Positions 24,780 to 36,049 of a DNA stretch of 64,000 nt are shown here, one piece after another. Numbering within the stretch: position 1 is the stretch's first letter; every line of letters begins with the position of its first letter. Under the pieces are notes generated by a model. The model worked only from the letters and a program-made list of their open reading frames with translations. It made no database searches and was not told the DNA's origin. The translations under genes and the position numbers were made by a program. This DNA is from Emydura subglobosa. Lineage: Eukaryota > Chordata > Testudines > Chelidae. The stretch spans positions 51,485,583 through 51,549,582 of the forward strand of contig ML679966.1 of assembly GCA_007922225.1 (NCBI GenBank). The letters are read 5' to 3'.

Positions 24780-26002
24780 AAAATAGCTATGTTTGCATGT
24801 CATGTCACAAATATTATGGAGCACACAGCAGATGGCTATAACCATGAACATATTCCTCATTTAGGTCTAAACTACATAAAGGCATCACCGGCGAGCTTTG
24901 AATCTGCCAAACGCACACTCAATGGTCATTCAGCACCTACTCAGCCTGTTATTGAATCACTCCTTGCTGCTATCCACGTTGCCCGTATCAGGCTTCATGA
25001 GCTACAGCAGTAAGGGGTAGCCTGAGTTTCTCAAGATCACTATGGGCATTTCAACATTCCCCATTGGAATCTTTTGGTCTGAAAAGAAAGTGTCTGCTTG
25101 CAGCTTTCTGTATAGCCAATGTTCCTGAAGATGTGTGCGTCCTGCACCTTCCCTGACCATCCAGCATTGATGTCAGTGAAACGCTCACGTTAATCCACAT
25201 GCGCCTGCAATACGATAGAGAAGTACCCCTTTCTATTGATGTACTCTGTTGCAAGGGGGCAAATTCGGGATGTGTGCGCCATCCATGCCCCCGCCACAGT
25301 TAGGGAATCCCATTGCTGCAAAGCCATTCACTATGTCACACACATTTCCAAGACTCACAGTACTTTGTAGCAGAATGCGATTAATGGCCCTGCACACTTG
25401 CGATAACACAGCTCCAACAGTGGACTTTCCGACTCCAAACTGATTAGCGATCAACCAGTAGCAGTCTGGAATTGCCAGCTCACACATGGCGATCGCCATG
25501 CGCTTCTCCACTAAGAGGGCAACTCTCATTCTGGTGTCCTTGTGCCGCAGGGCAGGGGCATGCTCTGCACCGAGTTCCATGAAGGTGGCTTTGCGAATTT
25601 GAAAGTTCTGCAGCCACTGCTTGTCATCCCAGACCTGCATAACAATGCCATTCCACCACTCAGTGCTTGTTTCACATGCCAAAAGTGGCGGTGCACCGTT
25701 TGCAGATGCCGTGTGAATGCAAACAATAATACAGCTTTGTTTGTTTGCATAGTAAACAACAGATGCGGCGCCTCAGATTCCAGTTCTGATTGGGAGCTCA
25801 TTATATACTGCATGACCAGTCGCGATGTGTTCAGAACACATACGGCAACAGTGGAAGGCAGTGCAGGATCCATTCTTTCCGATAGAGATGGCGGGAGCAC
25901 AGAAAACTGGTGCTGTTGAAAAATTCCACAAAACACAGTCGGAAACCCATGGAATGACGGGACGGAAATCACTGCATCATGGGACATTGAGTTCACGTCC
26001 AT
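24780..26002 (-). pseudogene. Harbinger transposase, second copy
   Basis: The better-preserved transposase. One open stretch, 25682-25233, carries the helix-turn-helix (NQFGVGKSTVGAVL) and the first catalytic aspartate region (GMDGAHIPN). The upstream stretch 26002-25526 and the downstream part to about 24780 lie in other frames. The downstream part contains the reverse complement of the segment around 24820-24850 that encodes the conserved C-terminal helix. The protein would be a DDE nuclease. Frameshifts make it non-functional. Confidence 0.75.
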
Positions 26003-26030
26003 GATGCACTGCTTTGTAACAATGTGCTAA

Positions 26031-26874
26031 GATTTCAGAAAGTTTGCTCCATTGTGCCTAGACATTTGATACACTGGAGCTTAATTCTGAACTTTGGCTT
26101 TTGTAGTCTTAAGAATCTTATGGCTAAATTTTCCAGAGTTATCATATAACCTGATATGCTAAAATGCAGCAAACACGGAGATTACACCGGTGTTAAGCGG
26201 GATTCTCAATTGAGTTAGTTGAGCTCAATCAAACTAACTCAATGGGGGGGTGGAGTAGCGGAAGCATGCACATCACTCACCTTATAAAGACAAGTCCTTA
26301 TACTGCACTTATCAAAGTGAAACCTGGGCATCTCAACACCAGTGTTCTGCCACAGGACGCTGTTGACACTGTCGAGCTGTTTGGAGTAGCTCAAAAGTGT
26401 GAGTGTCAACCTCTGGGCAGACTATTACCAACCAGAGCACAAACCCCAAACTGATTATGTGTTCTGTACCTATATTTCACACAAAAGTAACAAGTATGAA
26501 CTCCTCAAGTACTATCACAGCCTAATCATGGATCACAGAAAGAGCTCTTGAGGACTCAGGTCTCTCTTGCCACCCACGCAAACCTGCCTTTGTGACAAAG
26601 GGTCCTTCACACCAACAATCACAACAATATTCAGGTTACTCACCATACCAAAGGACCAGACCCTTATCCGAGATCAGCTTCACCCTAGACCTCACACTAA
26701 AGACAATAGCTTGTAGCTTATTCTATAATAAACTAATTAAAGAATTGTTAACTAAGAAAAAGAAATGAGAGTTATTTACAAAGTTAAAGCAAGTAAACAT
26801 ACACACACAAATGAGTTACAATCTTAGGTTTCAAAGATAATAGAAACTGCTGTGATATGCAAACTTTCTACTTC
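26031..26874. other. Intronic DNA, nothing recognised
   Basis: No supported feature between the Harbinger copy and the hAT target site at 26875. Confidence 0.5.
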
Positions 26875-26882
26875 CTCTAGAG

Positions 26883-27577
26883 CTGGGTTGTCCAACCCAT
26901 GGCTTGTGGGCCAGAGTCCAGCCCGCCAAAGGCTGCTATCTGGCCCGCCAGGGCAAAGAAGCAGCCCCTCCCCTCCAGCCCTGTGCCAGCGGGCCATCCG
27001 CAGCAGCAGCCCCTCCATCCCCCCGAGCCAGCCAAGCACAGCAGTAGCCCCTCCCAGTCCCCTCCAGCCCCAAGCCAGCAGGATGCATCAGCAGGACCCT
27101 CTTCCCCCCAGCTGGCCGGGTGCAGCAGCAGCTCCTCCACCACCAAGCCGGCACAGTGCATCAGCAGCCCCCTCCCCAGCTGGCCAAGCGCAGCAGCAGG
27201 CCCCCCCCACCCCAAAAGCCCCATGCTGGTGGGTGGGGTGCAGCAGTGTCCCCCCCCCAGCCCAGCCCCATGCCAGCCGGACAGAGCAGCAGTGCCCAGC
27301 CCCATGCCAGCGGGCAGGGTGCAGCAGCAACCCCCACCCGCACCCCAACTCAGCAGGGGGAGCGCAGCAGCAGCCCTCCCCCCACAGCCAGCCGGGTGCA
27401 GCAGCAGTCCCCACTCCAGTCCCAAGCCAGTCAGGTGCAGTAGCAGCCCCTACTTGCCCCTCCAGCCAGCCAGATGGAGAAGCAGCCCCCCCACCTCAGG
27501 TGTCTTCGAACTCACTGGCCCAGAGTGAAAAAAAATTGCAAGGTGGCCCCCTCACACAAAAAGGTTGGACAACCCTG
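26883..27577. mobile_element. hAT non-autonomous element carrying a minisatellite
   Basis: A 695-bp element with 15-bp inverted ends (CTGGGTTGTCCAACC and GGTTGGACAACCCTG, 14 of 15 matching). It is flanked by a perfect 8-bp target duplication CTCTAGAG at 26875-26882 and 27578-27585, which is diagnostic for hAT. Near the left end the text (GGCTTGTGGGCCAGAG, then GGCCCGCCA) resembles the GGCCCGC-rich start of Tip100/Charlie-like elements. The interior from about 26960 to 27490 is an expanded GC-rich tandem array (listed separately). There is no transposase. Confidence 0.9.
26960..27490. repeat. GC-rich minisatellite inside hAT element
   Basis: Roughly ten diverged units of about 45-65 bp, each holding GCAGCAGC followed by C-rich sequence and a CCAGC-type segment. 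Because it lacks stops, long frames are open on both strands (a 243-residue one at 26852-27583, for example). These are by-products of composition, not genes. Confidence 0.8.
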
Positions 27578-27585
27578 CTCTAGAG

Positions 27586-28199
27586 CTAACCCAAGCTTGG
27601 AGATCCCTTGCTTATGCTTAGAAATATTGCCCTCTCCAAATTCCAAGCAGCATAGTGATACAGTTCCTTCTGATCAGGGATTTTTATTCCCTTCCCCCAG
27701 AGTTGAAACTGACAGGACAAGTGTGTTTGTGCCCGTCTCCTTTTCAGGGGTAGCTGGGGGCAGGAGGCAAACAAAGTCTTTGTCCTTGGATGTTTCACAA
27801 TGGCTCATTTGGTTTCAATGGGCCTTCTTATGTGCAGGACCAGCACTTTACAGTAATTGATGCTTCTTTCCTGATTGGTGAGTACATGTTACAGAGGTTT
27901 ACAATGTAAACACTCAGTATAACTTTATACCAGGGGGATACAGATGTTGTAAGTGAGATCAATACATGTAGCATCCTACAAGCTTTTCATAAAATCTAAT
28001 CACATTCTTACAAACTTAAGATCTGTTTTAACAATGCTAACATACTGACGGGCCAGAATGTTTTCCAGCTATGCATTTGTCTGTGTTCAGTGAGGTCTAA
28101 GGGCTTTCAGAAGAGCTGACACCTGGTCTGCCCCATCACAGAAACCCAGCCCCATCTTTATATCTATTATGGCTTGCAAGTAGGCATCTAGTAAACACA
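27586..28199. other. Intronic DNA, nothing recognised
   Basis: No supported feature. Confidence 0.5.
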
Positions 28200-29475
28200 G
28201 AACTTCCTCCCCTTTCCAAACATACAAATTGCCATACTGACTCAAACCAGTGGTCGATCTAGACAGCATCCTGTCTCAGACAGCAGCCAGTACTAGCTGC
28301 TTCTGAAAAAGATGCAAAAACACTACCACAGTAGATCCTTGTAACCCAACGGGACCCAACTACAAGTTTTGGGTTCAGGTCAGGACTGACAACAACCTGA
28401 CCTGCATGGGTTCACGTTGAGCCGTCTCTAATCACCTTCTTCTGCCCATGGGGCCAGCAGGGTACCAGCTGCGTGCCTCCCTTCCTCCCACCAGCCGCTA
28501 CCACCTAACTGTGCTCATGTGTGACGCAGAGCACGCATGTTGACAAGATGCAATGACTCTCACTCCGCATCACCTGCAGTGCAGGGCATACAGCCACTAC
28601 TGTCATGCTGACCCCAAAGGCAGGAGGTGGCCAGAGATGGATCATAGGCACAGCCCCCACCAATGCCATGCCTCAAAGACAATGCTGCGGCACTGGCACA
28701 GATTTGGTAGGCAGGGAAGTGTCAGGGTCAGCTCTGAAAGCAATGACACTCTTGGGCTGGGTTTGGGTTGGCTGTGGTTGGCTTGGGTTCAGATCCACTT
28801 CGACTTTAAAATTAGTCCTGATCTGCCCTTTACACCGCAGTAGGCAGTTACAGAATAAACTGCCCACAGGGAAAGTTTCTTCCTAACCCCTTATTAGCAT
28901 AAGAGCAGTTTATGCCTTGAAGCATGAGTGCTTTCCTCCTTACCCAAACTTTTGGGTAGGGAGGCAAGCTCTGATCTCAGGGTACTGGATATTTGTCCTA
29001 TCCATACAAAGGGAAGTTTTTTCTTAAAATGCCCTGGGGATTGAGAGAATATATTTTGTTTGTTAAGTGGTTTCTGATTACATTTAGTTTAGACTATAAG
29101 ATTGTAAACTTTTCAGAAGAAAGACCATCTTTTATTGCCTATGTCCAGCACCCAACACAACAGGGGCCTGATCCTGAATGGGGCCTCTAGGTGTTACCAT
29201 AATGCAAATGTTAACAGATATCCATTTTCTTTTTTAATTCTTCTAAACTCTTTGCTTCAATGATATCTTATGGAAGTGAATTCCACAGATGAATGGTGTG
29301 AAAAACTGTTTCCTTTTTTCAGTTCTGAATTTGCTCCCTTTCATTCTCACTGAATGTCCCCTTGACCTTGCACTATGGGAAGGAACCAGAAACTCCTGAT
29401 CTTTAACTTTTCTATGCTGTTTTGTATACCTTTTTACGTCCCCTCTAACTCACCTCCTCTTTAAAATAAACAGTC
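28200..29475 (-). mobile_element. CR1/L3-type LINE 3' part, interrupted
   Basis: On the plus strand the text near 28228-28300 (ATTGCCATACTGACTCAAACC, GATCTAGACAGCATCCTGTC) is the complement of the 3' end common to CR1/L3 LINEs. The segments 28846-29090 and 29216-29475 continue the same complement (TGGAAGTGAATTCCACAGAT, CCCTCTAACTCACC). The LINE therefore reads leftward and is truncated at its 5' side near 29475. Two insertions break it: about 28335-28845 (unclassified) and a SINE tail at about 29095-29215. Confidence 0.65.
29095..29215 (+). repeat. SINE 3' fragment
   Basis: ATTGTAAACTTTTCAGAAG followed by AACAGGGGCCTGATCCTGAA and GGGGCCTCTAGGTG matches the 3' half of the SINE at 38984-39245. 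It lies inside the CR1/L3 fragment. Confidence 0.6.
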
Positions 29476-30920
29476 TCAAGGGCCAAGCTGCGAGGGGTGT
29501 AGGAGGCGAGGCCAGACACTGCAGCTGGGGGACGGAGGCCAGTTGTCTAGCTGGGGGTGAGCCAATGCTGAAGCCACAACGAAACCTGGAGCAGAGTTTG
29601 GGGCAGAGCAGGGCTGGGCAGTGCTCCCTCCACTCCCCCCATGTGAGGGTGGGCCCGGGTCTGGCTGCACACCACCAAATGTTTCTCTGTGTCCCCGTAG
29701 GGGGGACGTGCCCCACACTTTGTCCCTCTAAAGCAGAGTTCCTCAATGGACCTACTATATCTAAACTGTCCAGAAGAGGGCTGGCCAGTGCAGAACACAC
29801 TTCTAGGGGAAAATCTGGGACTGAGAGTATGTTGGGGTCACCCTGCAAGTGGCAACCCAAGCTGGTGAAAGTCAAAGTCTGACTGAAGTATGGCTGACAG
29901 GCTACAGCCAGACACAGCTACTTAAGGTGTTACCTGCATGCAGTTTGGCTGTTTGTGAGCTGCCCAGGAAGGAGCTACAGCAGCAAAGCAACGTGAGGCA
30001 CCCGAGTTTTCAGGGAGGTAGTAACACAGCCCCCAGTGGATTATGGTCCCAAACACTTTTCTTGAAAGCTTATGTGGTTTATTAGAATTTTACTCCCTCC
30101 TGTGTCTACGTGTTTATAATGCTGAGTGGGCAAGTGCATTATTTAGCATTGACAGTAAAAGAAAAAAATGTAAATCCTAGTCTATTTTTAGATTGTATGG
30201 TTTGAGAGACTTTCAGCAATTTGGTCTAGGGTTTTTTTTTTTTTTTTTTTCCTATTCAACCAATAACATAGGGTTTCTATATAAGAAGCAGTATTTTTCG
30301 ACCAATACCTAGTGATAAAAAAAATAATCTTATCAATATAATTGAACATAATGCAGACAAACCCAGTTTAGAAAAGTAGTTACAATTATAAAATTCCTTG
30401 CTATGCTATTTAGAAACAGAATTCAGATAAGAATAGTCCATTAATACCCACCCACAGCAAGCATTAGAAATAGAATGTGTGCAGTACACTTGTTAGATAT
30501 GTGCTTTGCACAGTATGAATACATGAGCTGTTTTTCTATTGGATAGAACTGCCTCCTAAAACAAGATATGTTGCTGCAATAAATATTCTAACAAATCTGT
30601 GTTTATTCTGGAAACAACTCTGCAGAAGTGCATTTTGAGAACTGATAGTAAAAAACATGCTAGCTCCTGAACTGGTTAGACTGCTGTTTGACTACTATTC
30701 ATTAATACAGAAAGGACGTTGAAGAGTTAAGCACTGTTAATTAATTGAAAGACAGTGTTTTAATAGATAGCATCACCCTCTTCATCCAGACAAATGATCA
30801 TTGAAGAGTGCTCCACATCCAAATACCAATAGCCACAGAAAAATAAGACTCAAAGAGACTTATAGAGTAGGTTTTTCCTAGTCAATCATACTACTTCCAC
30901 AAAATTGTTCTGTACAATAC
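29476..30920. other. Intronic DNA, partly GC-rich, unresolved
   Basis: 29476-30080 is moderately GC-rich and may be part of an old retroelement, but no terminal repeats or conserved domain could be recognised. The rest is AT-rich and has a T-run at about 30232-30250. Confidence 0.4.
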
Positions 30921-32370
30921 CTTTTCTAGTACTTTACCATAATTAGTTTTTAAGAAGCATGTAGAAATAAGGGCATCCACCACTTTCATGGGGAGATTAT
31001 TCCACTGTCATAATCTCACCTTGATATTTAAGATAATTTTTTACTTCAATTACATTCTATCACTTTTCACTTTACTCCACTCCAATCCCTAATGATTCCT
31101 CCCCTCTTCAAGGTCTACACCATTCAGTCACTTGTGGACTTTTGCCCTCCTCTCCCCCACCTGTTAATTTGCTGAATTATGTACATTTAGCTTTTACTTT
31201 TTCTTTGTAAATCCAGCTCTGCTGATATACCCTAGGAGAAAGTCACACCTCCCCCTGGAGATTGTATGTATGCTACCATACAGATAGTGTGTTAGGTATA
31301 CATTTTAAATTTCCAATATAAATAATATAAGAACAAGAAATCCACCATAGTTAAAATTTTAATCCCATTTATACCCCAAATACTTAGGGTGAGCCAAGCA
31401 ATTGCCTCTTTTCCTTGAATCTTTGTAATGTTAATTCCTCCATTATTTCTGGAAGCAAATAATTTCAAATGTTGACTGCATTCTTACAATTATGACAGTT
31501 CTCTGTATACTTAGCCCAAGGTTTTCTCCCTGTCCCTCCATGTTAGTGTCCATGTGTTTCTGTGTTGTTCATGTCATATAATTCCCTTAAAAGGTGATTG
31601 TGATATCTTCTTAGGTACATATAATGTACAAATAAGAATTTTTTTTACTTACTTCCAATCAGTTAAACTTGTACAGCCTGACTGAAGACTGTGGAGTTGC
31701 ACAGCTGCAACTAAGGACATAGTCTGGCCAAAATAACCTTAACTACAAACTGATACACAAGAAAAAGAACCCAACACTAAGATGTGAGCCTTCTTGCAGG
31801 CTGGTAATTTCAGGGAAACACAAACAAGAATTCTTTCTACTTGCAAAATTAGCTTATTTGATACTGGACCACTGAGAAACAAGCAGAGAGGAATCCTTTT
31901 CACCAAGTCACTTTTAGATTAAAATTGCACTACAAACTGTTCAATCTATTATAATGAAAACACTATACACCTTGATTTATTTGAACTTTTTCCAAAATTT
32001 GTACATCCCTACAGAGATAAGGTTCCCAAAACTGGGCACAGTACTCCTTGCCCCAGTGGGGTCTCATCCATGGTTTTACACAATGGCATATTTTCTTCCC
32101 CACCCCCTTTTGATTCACCCTATGATAATCCTGACCCTTTTCAGTGCAGTTCAACATGACACTTTATGTCTTCATGCTCCTTCCAAGCTGAATGCAACAC
32201 CTTTCATTGCCTGCAACTTTCAGTTCTTTAATAAATCAATGTGTAAGTTGCTTCCTGATTTTTAGATCCAAAATGCATGACTTAACTTTTGCTCATGTTA
32301 AAATCTATGAGTTGTTCCACAGACCACTGACAATGGATTTAATGATAAATCGCTTTCAGAAAGATTTGGA
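30920..32370 (-). mobile_element. Old CR1-type LINE fragment
   Basis: The plus-strand text at 32010-32080 (CCCAAAACTGGGCACAGTAC, CCCAGTGGGGTCTCATCC) and 32160-32330 is the complement of CR1 3' sequence, as is the weaker 30940-31090 (GGGGAGATTATTCCACTG). The copy reads leftward and is degenerate, with unrelated sequence between the matching parts. Confidence 0.55.
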
Positions 32371-32584
32371 GCAATACCAGTATTTCTGACATTAGCACTC
32401 TCTCCCTCTCTCTCTCTCAAAAAAAGGACATTCCTAGAGGTACAAATCTCTTGTGTAAATACATAAGTGTCAATTCACATTTTGAAAGCATTCAATGATG
32501 TCCAATGTAGCAATTATCACCACACTTTTAAATGTAGTAGCACATCACTAGATCAGCAATTTTGACTTATTCGTGCTTTATCTG

Positions 32585-32588
<4 letters not shown>

Positions 32589-32625
<37 letters not shown>
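32589..32625. repeat. Poly(A) tract, 37 bp
   Basis: Uninterrupted run of 37 A. No recognisable retroposed sequence directly precedes it. Confidence 0.95.
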
Positions 32626-32628
<3 letters not shown>

Positions 32629-33559
32629 ACTGGTCGGGACACTACACAGTTGCTCCATTAGTCTCCTTAACCAATTCCAAATTCCATTCTTTATTCTATG
32701 ACACCCTCTGAGTCACCATTCACTAAAACCATCCTCTTTCTCCTCCTCCAAATCGCTCCTAACCATGGGGCATACATACACCAGCACTGAGTTGAAATCC
32801 CCTTAACTGCTACTAGTGTTGGCTGTATTTTAGCTTCAAAGCACAGACCTTATCTTTATACATAAAGCATCAAGCACACAAACTCTACTGTAAGTTTAAT
32901 AAACAAAATAACCAATTCACATGACTAATAAATTAAGACCTACTCACTTGGGCTAGATTTTTTTTCCTCTGATAGTGTACTTAACTCAAAAATACATCTA
33001 AATCTTCATTAGAAATAAAATGCAATTTTCCTAAATTTATGATTAAATGCATATCACTGAAATTAAAAGTCTGAGTAGTTCAACCTGCATATATTGTCTA
33101 TAGATAACCATTGGTAGAATTCTCTAGAAACATACATTTCAGACCTGCTCTTGTTTAAAAACATGCCTCAGCTGCAAGTGGTTTCCAAATCAGTCTTATA
33201 TGTGATCTGAGATAGTTCTGACTGCTTGAAGCAAGCACACTTGTGCATGCACCCAGAGAGATCCTATCTGAGTTCTGGGAAATGGGTGGGCACAAGCCCA
33301 CTGCAAAATGCCCCTCCCCCAGCCTAAGAAGAAGAGACATTAGGCCCGGGATGCACCTAGCGATGCAAGGAAGGTGCATACAACCAAGCAACAAGCAGCT
33401 TTCTGTTAGCATTTAACTTAAGGATCTGTCCATATTTTCAAGTTTACAAACTCTTGCTTTCAGAGGTTTATAGTTCACAGTAAATCATTCACTTTTGGCT
33501 TATTACAACAACCTATAACCCACTAGCCAACCTCCCACTCCATGACTGTAGAGGTGTTA

Positions 33560-33765
33560 ACAGGCCATTTCACTCTGAGTGGTCCCTTGAAACAGGGGTT
33601 AACTAGTTATGCTGAACAACTGTATTTAGCTGTGACACTCTGAGTACATTTCCCCAACCTGAAGAAAAGCTCTGTTGTTGTAAGCACAAAAGCTTGTCTC
33701 CCTCACCAACAAAATTTGGTCCAATAAAAGACATTGCCTCACCCACCTTGTCTTTGTAATCGTTC
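33560..33765 (+). repeat. Interspersed repeat of uncertain class
   Basis: The segment ending TTGGTCCAATAAAAGACATTGCCTCACCCACCTTGTCT-like text (about 33718-33755) is a sequence I recognise as highly repeated in reptile genomes, with GCTTGTCTCCCTCACCAAC just before it. No terminal repeats were found. Confidence 0.45.
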
Positions 33766-33975
33766 ACTTGAGACAGAAACTTGGCCGCAAGGTTTCAGCT
33801 CAGAAGCAATTATTAGCTGAGCAAATTCAGTGCTTGTGAAAAATGGTAGTTTCATTGCTCTACAGTCATTATTTTAATCATTATATGCACACAGAGGCAG
33901 TGCAAGATTCTTCACATCACCTAATGAGTGCGCCTCAACTGTGACCTACAGGTGCCACCTCTCTATAGGAGATGG

Positions 33976-34259
33976 CAGGTATGTCTACACAGCAACTAAA
34001 TGCCCAATGTTGGTCTATGCCAGCTGATTCAGGTTCACGGGGCTCAGCCTGTGAGGTTGTTTCATTGCTGTGGAGACTTCTGAGCTCAGGTTGCAGCGTG
34101 GGCTCTAGGAACCTGTGAGGAAGGGTCCCATAGCTCGGACTCCAGCCCCAACCCAGAAGTCTACACAGCAATAAAACAGCCCTGCAGCCCGAGGTACATG
34201 AGCCCAAGTCAACGGGCATAGGCTAGCCATGGGTTTTTCTTGCTGTGTAGATATACCCT
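33976..34259. mobile_element. Miniature DNA transposon with inverted ends
   Basis: The left end GGTATGTCTACACAGCAA (33978-33995) and the reverse complement of the right end, GGTATATCTACACAGCAA, differ at one base in 18. The interior has no coding frame. A related right end sits at 50445-50462 (TTGCAGTGTAGACATACC). Target duplication could not be decided. Confidence 0.75.
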
Positions 34260-35700
34260 GCATTACCTTTCAATAACAATGCTATTACCCATGATTTTCC
34301 TATTCTTTTAGGAGATTTTAGTTTCCACAGCTGTCAAGTCTAACACCCTTCATATGCACTAAAAATAAAAATAAATGATTTTAGGGATTTTTAAACTGAA
34401 ATGTCAGACTAAGAAAATACATATGTAAGTAAAAATTCTAAAGCTTTTAAATGGGGGTTTATTGTACAGGCATAAAACAAGCTTTTAGAAGGAAAGATCA
34501 GAAGTTAGAAAACTTACTTTCTAACCAACTGTGAGAACTCCAAAAGAGCTATTACCTCCATCGTCTCAACCACATCTGCCAAGATTCAAAAAACTGTACC
34601 AGTTGCTAAAAGATAGCAACATCTCTTGAAGAAGCCAAAAGAAATTACTAATTTTCAGAAGTTAAGAATTATATCAACTAACTTTCTCTTGGTGATCATG
34701 CAAAGGGTTCAACTCTAAAAGCCAGACACAGCATGAGTGAAAGCCAGAATGTCATCTTAGATGTTTAGTTTTAACTATGAAATTTCCTTCCTTGCTTTTG
34801 GGGGTTAAAGTAAGATCTCCAAAATGTCATTAAACTTAGCTTTTTGAACCTTGGCATGATGAGCAGCACTTACAGCATCTGGTCTAAATAGAAATTCCTA
34901 CTGCGAATCCAGTCAAGGGCAGGTCAATTTATTCTCAACTGCGGCGATGCTTGCTAGTACATGCAGTTGGTGACCCTGCAAATTTGTTTCTCAGACCTCT
35001 TGCAGTAGACCATTTTTACAAGCTAGTGGTAAGAAATATTTTAAGAACAAAATTCTATTATAATAGCACTCAGTTGTTCTAGATTTCATAGACCATGCTA
35101 CTGTTCTACACTGGGGACTTGTGGCCTTGAACAAAGTCTGGTCTGCCACCTCCACCAACTACAGAGATCATGCCAGCAGCAAGAGCTTTTCATATTACTC
35201 TTCCTGTTGGATCTGCTCCTCTTGTTTCCATCACAAATGCTCCTGTCTGTAGTAGGTGGAGCACAGTGGACCTGTTGAGATAAGAGCTGCCACATCACAA
35301 GCCAATGAAGATAGTTTGTGAAAAGGGGAAAAGAAAACGTGTGTATTGTTTTTAATACATGGTAAAATGCAAGCATTATGGTTTCTGGACACCTTACAAT
35401 GTTTAAATTAAGACATTAATTATCTTAATGAGACAAAATGTGCCTTTAATCTAATCAGTCAGCTAGGAATTAGATCAGTTGGCAGGCCTAGGCAAAAATG
35501 GTTTAATGTATAGCTTCTACTAAAAGTGGCCAGGATTAATGGTATATGCATTTTCCTGGGGAGTGAATCCAGAGGTGCAGTGCCTCTCTCAGAAGTACCC
35601 TGAGGCTGAGATGCATATTAAGTGTTTGACAGTTAGGAGTCCAAGCTATTGTTTACTGCAGTGAAAGCATATGCCTGAGCCGGGGCTCTCGTACCGAGAA
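34260..35700. other. Intronic DNA, nothing firm
   Basis: No supported gene. The minus-strand frame at 35376-35098 was examined and left unassigned. Confidence 0.45.
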
Positions 35701-35726
35701 TGAACAAGGGAAGGGCACTGTTTCGG

Positions 35727-35736
35727 TATATAAAAG
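35727..35736 (+). promoter_or_regulatory. TATA-like box pointing toward the CpG island
   Basis: TATATAAAAG on the plus strand, 0.9 kb from exon 1 inside intron 1. It would drive transcription antisense to GALNT7. There is no supporting coding frame, so this is a motif-level observation only. Confidence 0.25.
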
Positions 35737-36049
35737 ACTGCCTCAGCAGTGACTAATCTGAAACTGATTAGCTACAACGAAGCCACGTACACCTGTGCGG
35801 CTCTTGCTCCTGCCACCTAGTTCGCAGAAGAAGGCTCGGCAATTTCTACCAGCCGCAGGCGAAGGGGAACTCGCCAAAGCCCTTCCCTTCCCTTTTCTCC
35901 TCGGTCAAAGCCTGGGGGCGGTCAGTCAGGGTTGCTTTAAGGACTCCGGTGCGTGCAAGATACACCCAGAGCCTCAGCTCCTGTAAATCCACCTCTCTTG
36001 TAAACTGAACGTCCCTGGTCGTCCCTAGCTTTCCTCAGGAGACATTTCC

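Larger units (their letters stand above)
24400..26030 (-). mobile_element. PIF/Harbinger element, second copy, end-truncated
   Basis: A reversed relative of 6255-10281. The transposase reads leftward from 26002, and the Myb/SANT-like tail reads rightward at about 24470-24670, so the genes again converge. The roughly 1.3-kb spacer of the first copy is missing. Similarity to the first copy stops near 26030, and the terminal GGCCTTG-type end is not found. The left end near 24400 is also lost. Confidence 0.75.

Noticed and set aside
24789..25013. Plus-strand frame over the second Harbinger copy
   Set aside because: It is the antisense reading of the transposase C-terminal region.
26852..27583. 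Long open frames on both strands (up to 243 codons), Pro/Gln/Ser-rich
   Set aside because: Produced by a stop-poor GC-rich minisatellite inside a hAT element, and open in several frames at once.
32589..32625. Poly(A) tract as the tail of a retropseudogene
   Set aside because: No recognisable coding or LINE/SINE text precedes it, and no target duplication was found.
35098..35376. Minus-strand frame that in another frame reads GAFVMETRGADPTGRV
   Set aside because: It hints at a processed pseudogene, but I could not identify a parent gene, exon borders or poly(A), so no call was made.
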